Positions 17,246 through 26,240 of a stretch of DNA of 48,055 bases are shown here, piece after piece; position 1 is the stretch's first letter, and every line of letters begins with the position of its first letter. The notes beneath the pieces were generated by a model. That model had not been told where the DNA came from. It was given only the letters and a program-made list of their open reading frames with translations, and did not search any database. The stretch covers positions 1 to 48,055 of the forward strand of contig JAJYNF010000209.1 in NCBI GenBank assembly GCA_021786455.1. Direction: 5' to 3'. Origin of the DNA: Acidobacteriota bacterium. Its GTDB lineage: Bacteria > Acidobacteriota > Terriglobia > UBA7540. The position numbers and the translations under genes were made by a program.

Positions 17246-18379
17246 TTACCGCAGGACGAAGAGATCTCGCGTCCGCCGCAGGCGCAGCAGGTATGGGCGA
17301 TCGCTCAACTGTCCGCTGAATTCCGCATCCCAGCGCCCCGGGATGGGGTTTTCGCATCGGGGACAAGTTCCGTGGGGTGTCAAGTAATAGCCGGTGATCC
17401 GGTAGCCGCGCCGTCTGACCAACAGTTCACGGCAGTTGGGGCATCGAGTGTTTTCAAGATCGCCCACTTCGCCGGGCAAATTGCCCGCGTAAATAAACCG
17501 CAAACCGGCGCGCGAACCGATTTCTCGAGCGCGAAGCAGCATTTCCGGCGTGGTCGGCGGCGGATCAGTCATCTTATAGTCAGGATGGAAAGCTGTGATG
17601 TGCCAGGGGATGTCGGGCGAAACGCTGGCCAAAAACTCCGCCAGGCGTGTCAGTTCATCGTCGGTATCGTTAAACCCTGGAATGAGCAGCGTGACGATTT
17701 CAAGCCAAACGCCCATCGCGTGAAGGGAGCGGATGGTGTCGAGAATCGGCTGTAACCGGCCCCCAAGCTGGCGATAGTGACGGTCGTTGAAACTTTTCAA
17801 ATCGACCTTATAGAAATCTATCCAAGGCCGCAGGTACTCGATCGCGCGCGCCGTGCCGTTGCCGTTGGACACGAATGCGGTCTTCAGCCCACGCGCCCGG
17901 GCCTCCTTAAAAATCGCCACCGCCCACTCGCTGGTAATCAGCGGCTCGTTGTAGGTGCTGACGACTACGCGCGCGCCCTGCGCCAGCGCGTCTTCTACCA
18001 AGGCTTCCGGCGTTGCTCCAAGGGGTGGCGAGATGGCGCGCGGATCGCGAATCGCTTGCGAGGTCACCCAGTTCTGGCAATAGGCGCAGTGCAAATCGCA
18101 GCCAAGCATTCCAAAGCTATAAGCGAGGACGCCCGGCAGGGCATGGAAAAACGGTTTTTTCTCAATAGGGTCGCATTGAACGCCGCCCACGTATCCCCAA
18201 GGCGCCCATAGATGGCCGCCGCGGTTGAATCGAACCTTGCACACCCCCACCTGGCCGTCTGGAATGCGGCAGGCGTGCCCGCACGCATAGCATCGCACAA
18301 ACCCCCGGTCCATTTTTTCTGCGAGCTGCGGCGCCGCCACGCGCGCGTTGGCGGCAAGAATGTCCATTAGCGCTGGCAT
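17246..18379 (-). CDS. amrS: AmmeMemoRadiSam system radical SAM enzyme
   Basis: A 377-residue radical SAM protein. An N-terminal Cys cluster (Cys30, Cys33, Cys37, Cys47 in YACGHACRIPDGQVGVC) is typical of the AmrS / pyruvate formate-lyase-activating-like group, and the [4Fe-4S]-binding CxxxCxxC is at Cys94/98/101 (GCDLHCAYCQNW). A C-terminal pair CPNC ... CPRC suggests a zinc ribbon. The partners AmrA (AMMECR1) and AmrB (Memo) are not in this window. The real substrate of the system is unresolved in the literature as far as I know. Divergent from the MFS gene at 18619. Confidence 0.92.
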   Translation of the reverse strand: MPALMDILAANARVAAPQLAEKMDRGFVRCYACGHACRIPDGQVGVCKVRFNRGGHLWAPWGYVGGVQCDPIEKKPFFHALPGVLAYSFGMLGCDLHCAYCQNWVTSQAIRDPRAISPPLGATPEALVEDALAQGARVVVSTYNEPLITSEWAVAIFKEARARGLKTAFVSNGNGTARAIEYLRPWIDFYKVDLKSFNDRHYRQLGGRLQPILDTIRSLHAMGVWLEIVTLLIPGFNDTDDELTRLAEFLASVSPDIPWHITAFHPDYKMTDPPPTTPEMLLRAREIGSRAGLRFIYAGNLPGEVGDLENTRCPNCRELLVRRRGYRITGYYLTPHGTCPRCENPIPGRWDAEFSGQLSDRPYLLRLRRTRDLFVLR

Positions 18380-18618
18380 ACGCTCGGCGCGTCAGGAGTT
18401 TGAGGCCCTCCTTGCGCCATTAATATCATTATACCGCGACTGAAGAAGCGCGTTGTTGCAATGACATGATTCGATGGGGTGCTGAAGAAAGAGGCAAATT
18501 TACGTCATGCGAAGGGAGGGCATCCGCGCGACGCCACACCCATCTCCACGGGTATCGCCGATTACAACATTTTTGTCTGGCCGCAAGTCACGAACCACCA
18601 CAAAATAGTCTGGAAAAG

Positions 18619-19866
18619 ATGCAAGCTCCAGAAATGAAATTCGCCGGCAAATCAGAGCAGGAAACATGGCTCAATCGCACGGTCCTGGGGTTGGGTGTGA
18701 CAAGCTTGCTGGCTGATTTCAGCCACGAGATGGCGACTGCCGTTTTGCCCGGCTTTCTTGCCACTCTCGGCGCTGGCGCCGCGGCCTTGGGGTTGATTGA
18801 GGCTGTTGCCGACGGCCTAATGAGTTTGACTAAGTTTTGGGCAGGCTGGCTTTCAGATCGAATAAATCGCCGCAAGCCATTCGTCGTCGGCGGGTATTTC
18901 CTCACTGGGGGCGCCACCGGTTTGTTGGCTCTCGCCACAGGATGGCCATTCGTGCTTCTCGCGCGAGCGGCTGCGTGGTTCGGACGCGGAGCGCGAGGCC
19001 CGGTTCGGAACAGTATCCTGGCGAGCTCGATCCCTGCGGCGTCATTGGGTAAAGCGTTCGGCTTGGAGCGCGCGGGAGATTCGACCGGGGCTATTTTAGG
19101 CCCTCTCGTGGGCGTGGCGCTACTCGCGCGTCTTCATCACCTGCCATCCTTGAACCCCGCATTCCCGTTCCGAATGGTGTTTGTGGCCGCGCTGATCCCG
19201 GGGCTGGGCGCTGGCATCTCATTCGCCACGCTCGTGCGTGAAACCCCGCGGCAGGCATCGTCGCTTCCTTTTCGGACCGCCGTGGGAAACCTACCCGGCC
19301 CTTTTCGCCGCGCCCTATGGGGCATAGGCGTCTTTGGCATGGGTGATTTCGCGCGGACGTTGATGATTTTGGCGGCAGCCCAGCGTCTCAGCGCAAGCTA
19401 CGGCACGGCACATGCGGCTCAACTGGCGGCATTGCTGTACGTCGCCCATAACGTGGTGTACGCTGGCTTCGCCTATCCCGCCGGCGCGTTGTCGGACCGG
19501 TTTGGGCGAACCTCCATGCTAGCCGCAGGATATCTTTTGGCCGCAATGGCGGCTGCAGGGCTGGCCCTCGCGTTTGCTTGGCGGATCTCCTCAATTCCGG
19601 CGTTTCTGGTGATCTTTGCCCTTGCGGGGGTTGCCGCAGCAACCGGCGAAGCCGTGGAAGGGGCGCTCACGGCGGATTTCGTGACCGCTGAGGCGCGCGG
19701 AACAGCTTACGGCGCGCTCGGCGCCGTCAACGGCGTAGGAGACTTTTTCGCTAGCTTGGTAGTGGGCATCCTGTGGAGCATCGCTTCACCGGTGGTAGCG
19801 TTCGTTTACGCCGCCACAGCGATGATGGCGGGCGCCATCCTCACTTTGAGGCTCAAGCGGCGGTGA
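18619..19866 (+). CDS. Major facilitator superfamily transporter
   Basis: A 415-residue, 12-helix inner-membrane carrier. The first half has a motif-A-like AGWLSDRINRRKPFVVGGYF and the second half has AGALSDRFGRTSML. FSHEMATAVLPGF near the N-terminus recalls a group of putative permeases with an HEM/FHDM signature. The start was placed at the ATG at 18619, with GGAAAAG just upstream; the longest frame adds about 50 residues that are not membrane-like and do not look like an N-terminus. Substrate unknown. Confidence 0.9.
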   Translation: MQAPEMKFAGKSEQETWLNRTVLGLGVTSLLADFSHEMATAVLPGFLATLGAGAAALGLIEAVADGLMSLTKFWAGWLSDRINRRKPFVVGGYFLTGGATGLLALATGWPFVLLARAAAWFGRGARGPVRNSILASSIPAASLGKAFGLERAGDSTGAILGPLVGVALLARLHHLPSLNPAFPFRMVFVAALIPGLGAGISFATLVRETPRQASSLPFRTAVGNLPGPFRRALWGIGVFGMGDFARTLMILAAAQRLSASYGTAHAAQLAALLYVAHNVVYAGFAYPAGALSDRFGRTSMLAAGYLLAAMAAAGLALAFAWRISSIPAFLVIFALAGVAAATGEAVEGALTADFVTAEARGTAYGALGAVNGVGDFFASLVVGILWSIASPVVAFVYAATAMMAGAILTLRLKRR

Positions 19867-19915
19867 TGCCCGGTTTGCCTTCTGCGGGCGATTGGCAGGG
19901 TTAATTTCGGCCTAT

Positions 19916-20818
19916 TCACGTGGCAAGTGAAGTGATCCGAATGGAACCACCGCTGGTGTGCAGCCGCAAGGACGCCCCACCTGATCCCAATAACCCACGC
20001 AGGCTTGAAGGGGAAATCTTTCCCTCCCGGCGCAGCGGCAAGTCGGTTGATACGATGCCCCCGGAGGTCGAGGCGTCCACCTGCAAGTTGACGGTCGGGT
20101 CCAGCGTCACGCGAATCGAACCGCCGGAGGTTTCAAGCAGCCCGCCGGCTGCGTTGCCCCGCGCGAAGGTCGCTTCGATCGGCCCTCCCGAAGTGGTCGC
20201 GTTCACCTGGCCGCTGATTCCGTTAATTCGGATGGGGCCGCCGCTGGTGTGAGCGGTCAGCGAGCCTTCGAGCGAATCCACCCCAATCGGTCCTCCGGAA
20301 GTTTCTGCCTCCGCGTCTCCAGTCACTTCTCGGAGCTTTATGGCGCCCCCGGAGGTGTGGGCCATCACGCGCCCCTTCACGCCTGAGACCTCGATGGATC
20401 CGCCAGAGGTGACCAACGTTTCGTCACCTTGCAAGCTATAAGTTCGAATCGAGCCGCCCCCGGTGCGGATTTCTAAACGAGTCTCGGCGGGCACCTCGAC
20501 GTCAAAGTGGAGACTGGTGTGATTAAACCACCCCTCCCATCCCCGCCGTCGAGCCGTTACCTGAACTCACCCGGGGCTGACCACGTTAGTGATCCCAAAA
20601 AGCTTGTTGATCTGCTCCCGGTTGGAGGTGATTGTAAGGCGAACTCCGCTCGACTGAAACCCGCTCACCGTGACGCTCCCTTGATCGGAGTCAAGGACGA
20701 ATTCACCGCCAGGCGCTAGGCTGAAACTTTTCGTGATCCGTGATTGGGCCCGCGCCATTGCGCCTAAGGTCAGCAGTGCAGCCCCCGTTGCAAGCATCAG
20801 CCGTTGAGTGGTTTTCAT
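19916..20818 (-). pseudogene. DUF4097-family exported protein interrupted by an in-frame TGA
   Basis: The 5' part (20818-20567) encodes a signal peptide (LMLATGAALLTLGAMARA) and the first strands; the 3' part (down to 19916) encodes a beta-helix-like repeat with TSGGxI about every 19-22 residues, hallmark of DUF4097. Both parts are in the same reading frame, and translation across the gap is continuous and family-like (VQVTARRRGWEGWFNHTSLH) except for one TGA at 20567-20569. A CGA to TGA change would explain it. The start has AAGGAG well placed. Either a nonsense mutation, a readthrough site or a sequence error. Confidence 0.85.
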
Positions 20819-20939
20819 GGATTTCTCCTTACCTCAAATAATGGCGGGCGCTGCATTGGGGCACGTTGCCACGCGATTTCCCCTCTTCATGGCCAGCCGT
20901 GCGCTGACCCCCGCCGGCAAATGCGGCGCGACGGGCGAT

Positions 20940-21653
20940 TCAATCTCCGCTATAAATAAACACGCCGCCCATCCTTACGTAAATTCTTACGATTTGCCGG
21001 CCGCCCGGGTTCCAGAAAGCTGTTTTTTGATTAAAGCCCGAACCTGCGGTTCCGTCCAAATCGCTTTGGATGGTTCCGAACAGCGTGTGGGCGTAGAGCG
21101 AGCGAACCATGCACGAAGATGGCAAATCATCCTCAACGTCGCCATAGTTTACCAAGACGGTCTGATTGCCTCTGAGGCCACGCAATGTCACATCGCCGTC
21201 CACGACGTGAAGGGCGAGCGCGGCGTCAGAGGGCATGTGGATGTGAAAATTGACCGTCAGCTTCGACTCGTCCCGGAACGGTCGCCACGGCCGGCGCGGG
21301 GGGTAAAGCGTCCACAGCCGAACCTGCGTATCAGCTCCGGCTAACATCACTTTAACGCGCCGAGAGAGCTGTGTTGCCTTCCTGGCCGAACCGACGTGAA
21401 TCACCTTTCTGGCCCGAATGACCACGTGTGGATGGTCCCAGCCGATGATGGTGATGTCTCCGGTGCGCGTGGTGACGGTCAGCGTGCCCATGGAAAAAAG
21501 GCGAACGCGGTAACGGGCCGCCTTGCCGAATTCATCCGCCCGCACCGTGCAGAACGGAATAAAAAGTAGCGCACAAGTTAGAACTGCGCGAGCGCGCGCC
21601 GCCCATCGGGTAGCGACACGCCGCCACCTGGTTTTCCATTGACCTCGCGCCAT
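20940..21653 (-). CDS. DUF4097-like exported protein
   Basis: A 237-residue protein with an Arg-rich N-terminus and export helix (AVLTCALLFIPFCTVRA). The remainder is beta-rich, with GTLTVTTRTGDITIIGWDHP and ALHVVDGDVTLRGLRGNQTV repeating the turn pattern seen in DUF4097 adhesin-like proteins. It lies 121 bases upstream of the broken DUF4097 gene on the same strand, so the two were probably one unit. Function is unknown; a role in the envelope is plausible. Confidence 0.78.
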   Translation of the reverse strand: MARGQWKTRWRRVATRWAARARAVLTCALLFIPFCTVRADEFGKAARYRVRLFSMGTLTVTTRTGDITIIGWDHPHVVIRARKVIHVGSARKATQLSRRVKVMLAGADTQVRLWTLYPPRRPWRPFRDESKLTVNFHIHMPSDAALALHVVDGDVTLRGLRGNQTVLVNYGDVEDDLPSSCMVRSLYAHTLFGTIQSDLDGTAGSGFNQKTAFWNPGGRQIVRIYVRMGGVFIYSGD

Positions 21654-21776
21654 GCTATCAGTTTCTCGCGGACCCGACCCGCGATCAAATACTTTCCAGC
21701 TTCACTTTTCCGCCAAGGCTCACCTCCGCAGGCAGGGTTAACATCCCCCTCGCGCTCCATCAAAAATGAAACTTGG

Positions 21777-22679
21777 CTATTGAGATTTGTCTAAAACGTG
21801 GCGCAAGGCGGGTTCGAGATCCGAGAACTCGAAGCGAAAGCCGGCGGCGGTCAAGCGCGCGGGCTGCGCTCGCTGGCTCGCCAGCAGAAGCTCCTGGCCC
21901 ATTTCACCGAACATCAGGCGAACCGCCTCGGCCGGCAGAGGCAGAATTGCCGGGCGGCGGAGGACGTTGCCAAGCGTCCGCGCGAATTGAGTGTTGGTAA
22001 CAGGATTCGGCGTCACGGCGTTGACGGGGCCGCGAAGTGAATTTTCAGTCAGCGCAAATATAATGATGCGAACCAGATCGTCTAGCGTGATCCAGCTCAT
22101 ATATTGACGACCGCCCGCGATGGGGCCGCCCAGGCCTAGGCGAAACGGCGTTAACATGCGCGCCAGCGCGCCTCCTTCGCGGCTGAGCACCATACCTACG
22201 CGCAAGTTGACAACGCGGAGGCCGCCCGAAGCGGCCGGCTCGGTGGCGGATTCCCATTCGCCGCAAACCTCCGCCAGAAAGCCCGAGCCGGGCGGGCTGG
22301 CCTCGGTCAAGAGCTCATCGCCGCGGTCACCGTAATAGCCGACTGCCGAGGCGGCAATTAAGGCGCGCGGGGGAATGGTGGCAGCAGCCAGCGCCCGCGA
22401 CAATAATGCCGTGCCGGTGACACGGCTGGCGCGGATGCGAACCTTCTGGCTTTCCGTCCAACGACTGCCCACGTTTTCTCCCGCCAAGTGGACGACGGCG
22501 TCAAATTCCTGCAAAGCATCCGAGTCAGGCCCAGCGGCTGGAGGGTCCCAAACGACGGCTTCCTCGCCCGATCCGAGGGGGCGGCGAACGAGCCGCGACA
22601 CGTGGTGACCCGCGGCTTCCAAAGCTGGCACGAGTGCCCGGCCAATCAGTCCCGTCGAGCCTGAAACCAGAATTTGCAG
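21777..22679 (-). CDS. TIGR01777-family NAD-dependent epimerase (YfcH-like), probable CTG start
   Basis: An SDR-type Rossmann protein of 300 residues. With the start set at 22679 the N-terminus reads ILVSGSTGLIGRALVPALE, the complete nucleotide-binding motif (GxTGxIG); HLAGENVGSRWTESQK and SAVGYYGDRGDELLTE are TIGR01777 signatures. The usual ATG/GTG/TTG codons are absent between the upstream in-frame stop and this motif; the first GTG (22631) would delete the Gly loop. The CTG at 22679 has GGGAGGG six bases upstream. The exact substrate of YfcH-like proteins is not known. Confidence 0.9.
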   Translation of the reverse strand: MQILVSGSTGLIGRALVPALEAAGHHVSRLVRRPLGSGEEAVVWDPPAAGPDSDALQEFDAVVHLAGENVGSRWTESQKVRIRASRVTGTALLSRALAAATIPPRALIAASAVGYYGDRGDELLTEASPPGSGFLAEVCGEWESATEPAASGGLRVVNLRVGMVLSREGGALARMLTPFRLGLGGPIAGGRQYMSWITLDDLVRIIIFALTENSLRGPVNAVTPNPVTNTQFARTLGNVLRRPAILPLPAEAVRLMFGEMGQELLLASQRAQPARLTAAGFRFEFSDLEPALRHVLDKSQ

Positions 22680-22685
22680 AGTCTT

Positions 22686-22692
22686 CCCTCCC
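22686..22692 (-). promoter_or_regulatory. Shine-Dalgarno site deciding a CTG start
   Basis: GGGAGGG on the - strand with a 6-base spacer to the CTG at 22679. It is the only good ribosome site near the 5' end of the epimerase gene and supports initiation at this non-standard codon. Confidence 0.65.
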
Positions 22693-22819
22693 AGCGTCGG
22701 GCGGCTGATAGAATGCGCCTCACGACCCGCGCGGTAGCTTGGCTTCGTAGCTTATCACAAGGCGCGCCGGATAGCAGAAGTCGAGCGCATTAGACCCTCG
22801 AAGTCTATACTGGCTGGGC

Positions 22820-23188
22820 ATGAAACGCATTGTCGTGGCGGGTAAAGAGTGGCGCCTGCGGACACTCCTCCGCGCGCAACTGATTGAGGAGGGCTTTGAG
22901 GTGGAAGCCCATGAGACTGTGGAGAACGCGGCTCGAAGCCTCGCGCGCTCGCGCAATCTGCCACTTCTTGTGGTGGCAGACCTTTCTGAAAGCGAACAAC
23001 CGTTGGTGGACCTCGGCCCACTAAGTGCCTGGGCAAAACTTGTGCCCGTGTGGTTGCTGGCCAGTCGAACGACGCTCGCGGAAGACGCAACGCAAAATCG
23101 CGGTTTTGAAAAGATTTTCTTCCGTCCGATTGACCTTCGCGCGTTGGTGCTAATGATTGGCGAAAGGAGCGAAAGCTCACCGCGCTAA
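22820..23188 (+). CDS. Stand-alone receiver-like domain, degenerate
   Basis: A 122-residue single-domain protein with the alpha/beta order of a response-regulator receiver: KRIVVAGKEWRLRTLLRAQL, a helix, LLVVADLSESE where the phosphorylated Asp would lie (Asp54), and a last strand FEKIFFRPIDL. The N-terminal acidic pair that binds Mg2+ is replaced (GKE), and the conserved Lys in the last loop reads as Arg-Pro, so it is probably a pseudo-receiver. A TATACT box at 22806-22811 is only 8 bases before the ATG, which suggests a very short or absent leader. No partner kinase adjacent. Confidence 0.7.
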   Translation: MKRIVVAGKEWRLRTLLRAQLIEEGFEVEAHETVENAARSLARSRNLPLLVVADLSESEQPLVDLGPLSAWAKLVPVWLLASRTTLAEDATQNRGFEKIFFRPIDLRALVLMIGERSESSPR

Positions 23189-24267
23189 ACCGCCGGTTGC
23201 TGCTGCGTCATACAGTGGAGGGTTCCAAGTCCCCAGACGAGATCGAGTGAGTGAATACCGACGACGGGCCGGTCAGGGAAAAGTTCCGCGAGGATACCGA
23301 GCGCGAGCCGGTCTTTGGCGTCGTTGAATGTGGGAACTAAAACGGCGGCGTTGGCAATGTAGAAGTTCGCGTAGCTTGCCGGCAGGCGGCGGCCTCCAAA
23401 ATAAATCGGCTCCGGCATGGGCAAACGCGCGACTTCAAGCCGCGAGCCATCCTCGAGGCGCATGCCTTCGAGGCGTTCTCGGTTCTCTTCGAGCGGACGG
23501 TAGTTTATGTCACGGGGATTGGTTTCCTGGCAAAGGACGGCCGCGCGCGGGCCGGTGAAGCGGCAGAAGTCATCCACATGTCCGTGCGTATCATCGCCGG
23601 CGATGCCGCGGCCGAGCCACAGCACGTTTTTTACGCCGAGGAACTCCTGGAAGATGCTTACCATTTCGGCCCGGTTGATCCCCGAGTTGCGAGCCTGGAC
23701 CGCCGGATCAAGCAGGCATTCCTCGGTGGCAATGAGCGAGCCGCGACCGTTCACGTCAATCGCGCCGCCTTCAAGGACAATCCGGCGGCCCTTGTAACGT
23801 GCCACAAAAAGGCGTTGGCCTAGGGCTCGCGCTCCTCGCTCGGCCACCCGGTCATCGAGTTGCCAGTCGGGATATTTTGCCCATGCATTGAAACGAAAAC
23901 GAACGATAGCCACTTCGCCGGGCCGATGCCCGGCGCCCGATGGCCGGCGGACGAACATCGGACCGTAATCGCGTGTCCAGCCGCGATTGGTCGCAATGCG
24001 GAGAAATTCGACTTGAGTGAAGTCCACGCCGACGCGCTCTAACAGGCGCCGCGCGCGAGATTGGTGCGTGGCGGAATTCACCAGGATGCGCGCCTTCTCG
24101 CCCGACGTCAGCTTGCGAACGATATCCGCATAAACCCACGGGATCGGCCCAAACCGGCCGGGCCAATCGGTCCGGTTGTGGGGCCACGCCACCCAGGTCG
24201 CTTCGTGAGGTTCGGATTCAGCAGGTAGGCGAAAGCCCAAGGATGCTGGCGTTTGGGGCAAACTCAC
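23185..24267 (-). CDS. aguA: Agmatine deiminase
   Basis: Guanidino-group hydrolase (360 residues) that converts agmatine to N-carbamoylputrescine. Family landmarks: ATWVAWPHNRTDWPG at the N-terminus, LEGGAIDVNGRGSLIATEEC, the catalytic His in DDTHGHVDDFCRF and the nucleophilic Cys near the end in GLGTLHCMTQQQ. It begins with GTG that overlaps the aguB stop (GTGA at 24264-24267), so both are translated together. The partner AguB acts on its product. Confidence 0.96.
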   Translation of the reverse strand: MSLPQTPASLGFRLPAESEPHEATWVAWPHNRTDWPGRFGPIPWVYADIVRKLTSGEKARILVNSATHQSRARRLLERVGVDFTQVEFLRIATNRGWTRDYGPMFVRRPSGAGHRPGEVAIVRFRFNAWAKYPDWQLDDRVAERGARALGQRLFVARYKGRRIVLEGGAIDVNGRGSLIATEECLLDPAVQARNSGINRAEMVSIFQEFLGVKNVLWLGRGIAGDDTHGHVDDFCRFTGPRAAVLCQETNPRDINYRPLEENRERLEGMRLEDGSRLEVARLPMPEPIYFGGRRLPASYANFYIANAAVLVPTFNDAKDRLALGILAELFPDRPVVGIHSLDLVWGLGTLHCMTQQQPAV

Positions 24268-25181
24268 GGCTTTTTCCCCGGCACCCTAGGCATATCGGCC
24301 CAGCGGCGAGCGAGCCCCGCATAAGCGTCAATACGTCGGTCGCGTAGAAACGGCCAATTGCGGCGAACGTCTTCGACACGATCGAGGTTCACTTCGCCGA
24401 TGAGGATTTCTTCGCGGTCGGCCGAGGCTTCGGTCATGACCACACCTTGCGGGTCGGCGATGAAGGAGGATCCCCAAAACTCGATGCCCGCTTCTGAGCG
24501 ACTTGATTTTTCCAATCCAACCCGGTTCACCACCGCGACGTAAACCCCGTTGGCGATGGCGTGGCCGCGCTGGACAGTCCGCCAAGCGTCCCGCTGCGCT
24601 TTTCCGAAAGAGCGTTTTTCACGCGGATGCCAACCGATCGCGGTGGGATAAAAGATGACGCTTGCCCCTTCAAGCGCCACCAGGCGCGCGGCTTCTGGAT
24701 ACCACTGGTCCCAGCAGATCAACGGAGCAATGCGGCCTACGGAAGTGTCAAACGCATGGAAGCCGAGATCGCCGGGGGTGAAGTAGAACTTTTCGTAGTA
24801 GCCAGGGTCGTCCGGAATGTGCATCTTGCGGTAGAGTCCGGCTAGCTTACCGGTGGAATCAATCACCACGGCGCTGTTGTGATAGACGCCGGGCGCGCGA
24901 CGCTCGAAGACAGGCGCAATCACCACGGCGCGGGCCATGCGCGCGGCGCGCGAAAGGGCTTGGGTCGAGGGGCCGGGCACCGGCTCGGCCAAGTCAAAAA
25001 GCGCGACGTCTTCGCGCTGGCAGAAATAGGGCCAACGAAAGAGCTCCGGCAGGCAGACGACGCGAGCGCCCTGGCCCGCCGCTTGAGCGACACGTTCGGA
25101 CGCCTTCTGCAAGTTGGCCCTCGGGTCAGCGCCACAGGCCATCTGTACCAGCGCTATCTTGAATTTTCTCCTATGACGCAT
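24264..25181 (-). CDS. aguB: N-carbamoylputrescine amidohydrolase
   Basis: Nitrilase-superfamily enzyme (305 residues) completing putrescine synthesis from agmatine. The Glu-Lys-Cys triad is visible: Glu in VVCLPELFRWPYFCQ, Lys in YRKMHIPDDPGYYEKFYF and Cys in PLICWDQWYPEAARL. The segment YPTAIGWHP also fits the group. The start is placed at ATG 25181; a GTG at 25199 is possible. The downstream gene aguA overlaps by 4 bases. Confidence 0.96.
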   Translation of the reverse strand: MRHRRKFKIALVQMACGADPRANLQKASERVAQAAGQGARVVCLPELFRWPYFCQREDVALFDLAEPVPGPSTQALSRAARMARAVVIAPVFERRAPGVYHNSAVVIDSTGKLAGLYRKMHIPDDPGYYEKFYFTPGDLGFHAFDTSVGRIAPLICWDQWYPEAARLVALEGASVIFYPTAIGWHPREKRSFGKAQRDAWRTVQRGHAIANGVYVAVVNRVGLEKSSRSEAGIEFWGSSFIADPQGVVMTEASADREEILIGEVNLDRVEDVRRNWPFLRDRRIDAYAGLARRWADMPRVPGKKP

Positions 25182-25399
25182 TGAGCGAAAAGCATACACG
25201 ACTCCGGGATAACCGCCAAGACCACGCTGCTATCTCCCGCTTCACGGTCGAGAGTGGAGAAACCTTCCAATACCGGAGTGGATCGCCATGGTAAACACAA
25301 AGCCGTATCGCGTCACGCTTGGGTTCACCGCTTTGTCCGAGATACGAAGGTTTCTGATGTTTTCTGTGCCAGGCCATTGTAAGATTTTCTCCAAGAGGC

Positions 25400-25476
<77 letters not shown>

Positions 25477-25491
25477 AGAACCTCCGGCATG

Positions 25492-25872
25492 TCAGTAAGT
25501 TCCACCTCCTGCCTTGGGAAGACTTCTTCGGCTCTTTGGTCTCACGAATCTTCCCCGAACAAAGTTTCTTCTCGCGAGGATGAAACGGTTGGCATCATCT
25601 TCGCTCTCTCCAAATTGAATGTCGTCCCACTCCAAGGCGAGCAATTCTCCCAGGCGCATCCCGGTACGGAGGGCCGCGAGGAAGAACGGATACCGATGAG
25701 GCCGTTGCGCCTCTGCCGCATCGAGAAATGCCGTCGCTTCAGTTTGAGTCAGGAATTCCGGCTTACGCCTCCGCGCACCCGCCAGGAAGAACTTTCCGAG
25801 TCGGGTGGCCGGATTGCTCGGAAGAACTTCATCTTCGACGCCGTGACTCAGAACTGCCCGGAGCGTGGCCAC
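25492..25872 (-). pseudogene. Tyrosine recombinase (integrase) remnant
   Basis: A 126-residue fragment of a phage-type integrase. It holds the end of the core-binding domain (ATLRAVLSHGVEDEVLPSNP) and the beginning of the catalytic domain with the first catalytic Arg in LRTGMRLGELLALEWDDI. The sequence stops shortly after RPKSRRS; the HxxR motif and the Tyr nucleophile are gone, and the N-terminal part is missing too (an in-frame stop lies eight codons upstream of the GTG). It sits 15 bases from the 3' end of the tRNA, a classic integration site. Confidence 0.85.
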
Positions 25873-25885
25873 AAAGGAAAAATTC

Positions 25886-25914
25886 TTGACACCGTAACTC
25901 TACATAGATAGAGT
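25886..25914 (+). promoter_or_regulatory. Candidate promoter and operator of the PadR gene
   Basis: TTGACA (25886-25891), a 17-base spacer and TAGAGT (25909-25914). A perfect dyad, ACTCTA-N6-TAGAGT (25897-25902 and 25909-25914), covers the spacer and the -10. The start codon at 25923 is only 8 bases after the -10, so the transcript would be leaderless. The dyad is a likely autoregulatory PadR site. Confidence 0.55.
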
Positions 25915-25922
25915 CATTACCC

Positions 25923-26240
25923 ATGACCATTCGCCTTCGCCGTTCGCCACAGACCTCGCGCGTGCTCGAGCAATTCCTGGAGGCTCCGCTCGAATGGCGC
26001 TACGGCTACGACTTGAGCCGGGAAACCGGACTCAAATCGGGCACGCTTTATCCCATTCTGATCAGGCTTTCGCGGCGGGGTTTTCTAGAGACAAGTTGGA
26101 AGGCGACGGAGCCGGGAACTCCCCCCCGCCATCTTTATCGCCTCACAGCGCGCGGGCTGGAAATGGCCAAAGCTCAACGCCAAATAAATCCGGCCCGCCG
26201 TCAGGCACTCGGCGCCGTTCCCGCCGGGGGTGAGCCGTGA
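25923..26240 (+). CDS. PadR-family transcriptional repressor
   Basis: A 105-residue winged-helix protein. The core SRETGLKSGTLYPILIRLSR is the diagnostic PadR recognition-helix region, followed by the wing and a short C-terminal helix (LTARGLEMAKAQRQI). Its stop overlaps the next gene's GTG as GTGA (26237-26240), so the repressor and the membrane protein are probably co-expressed and the latter is its likely target. The dyad upstream suggests self-repression. The ligand is unknown. Confidence 0.93.
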   Translation: MTIRLRRSPQTSRVLEQFLEAPLEWRYGYDLSRETGLKSGTLYPILIRLSRRGFLETSWKATEPGTPPRHLYRLTARGLEMAKAQRQINPARRQALGAVPAGGEP

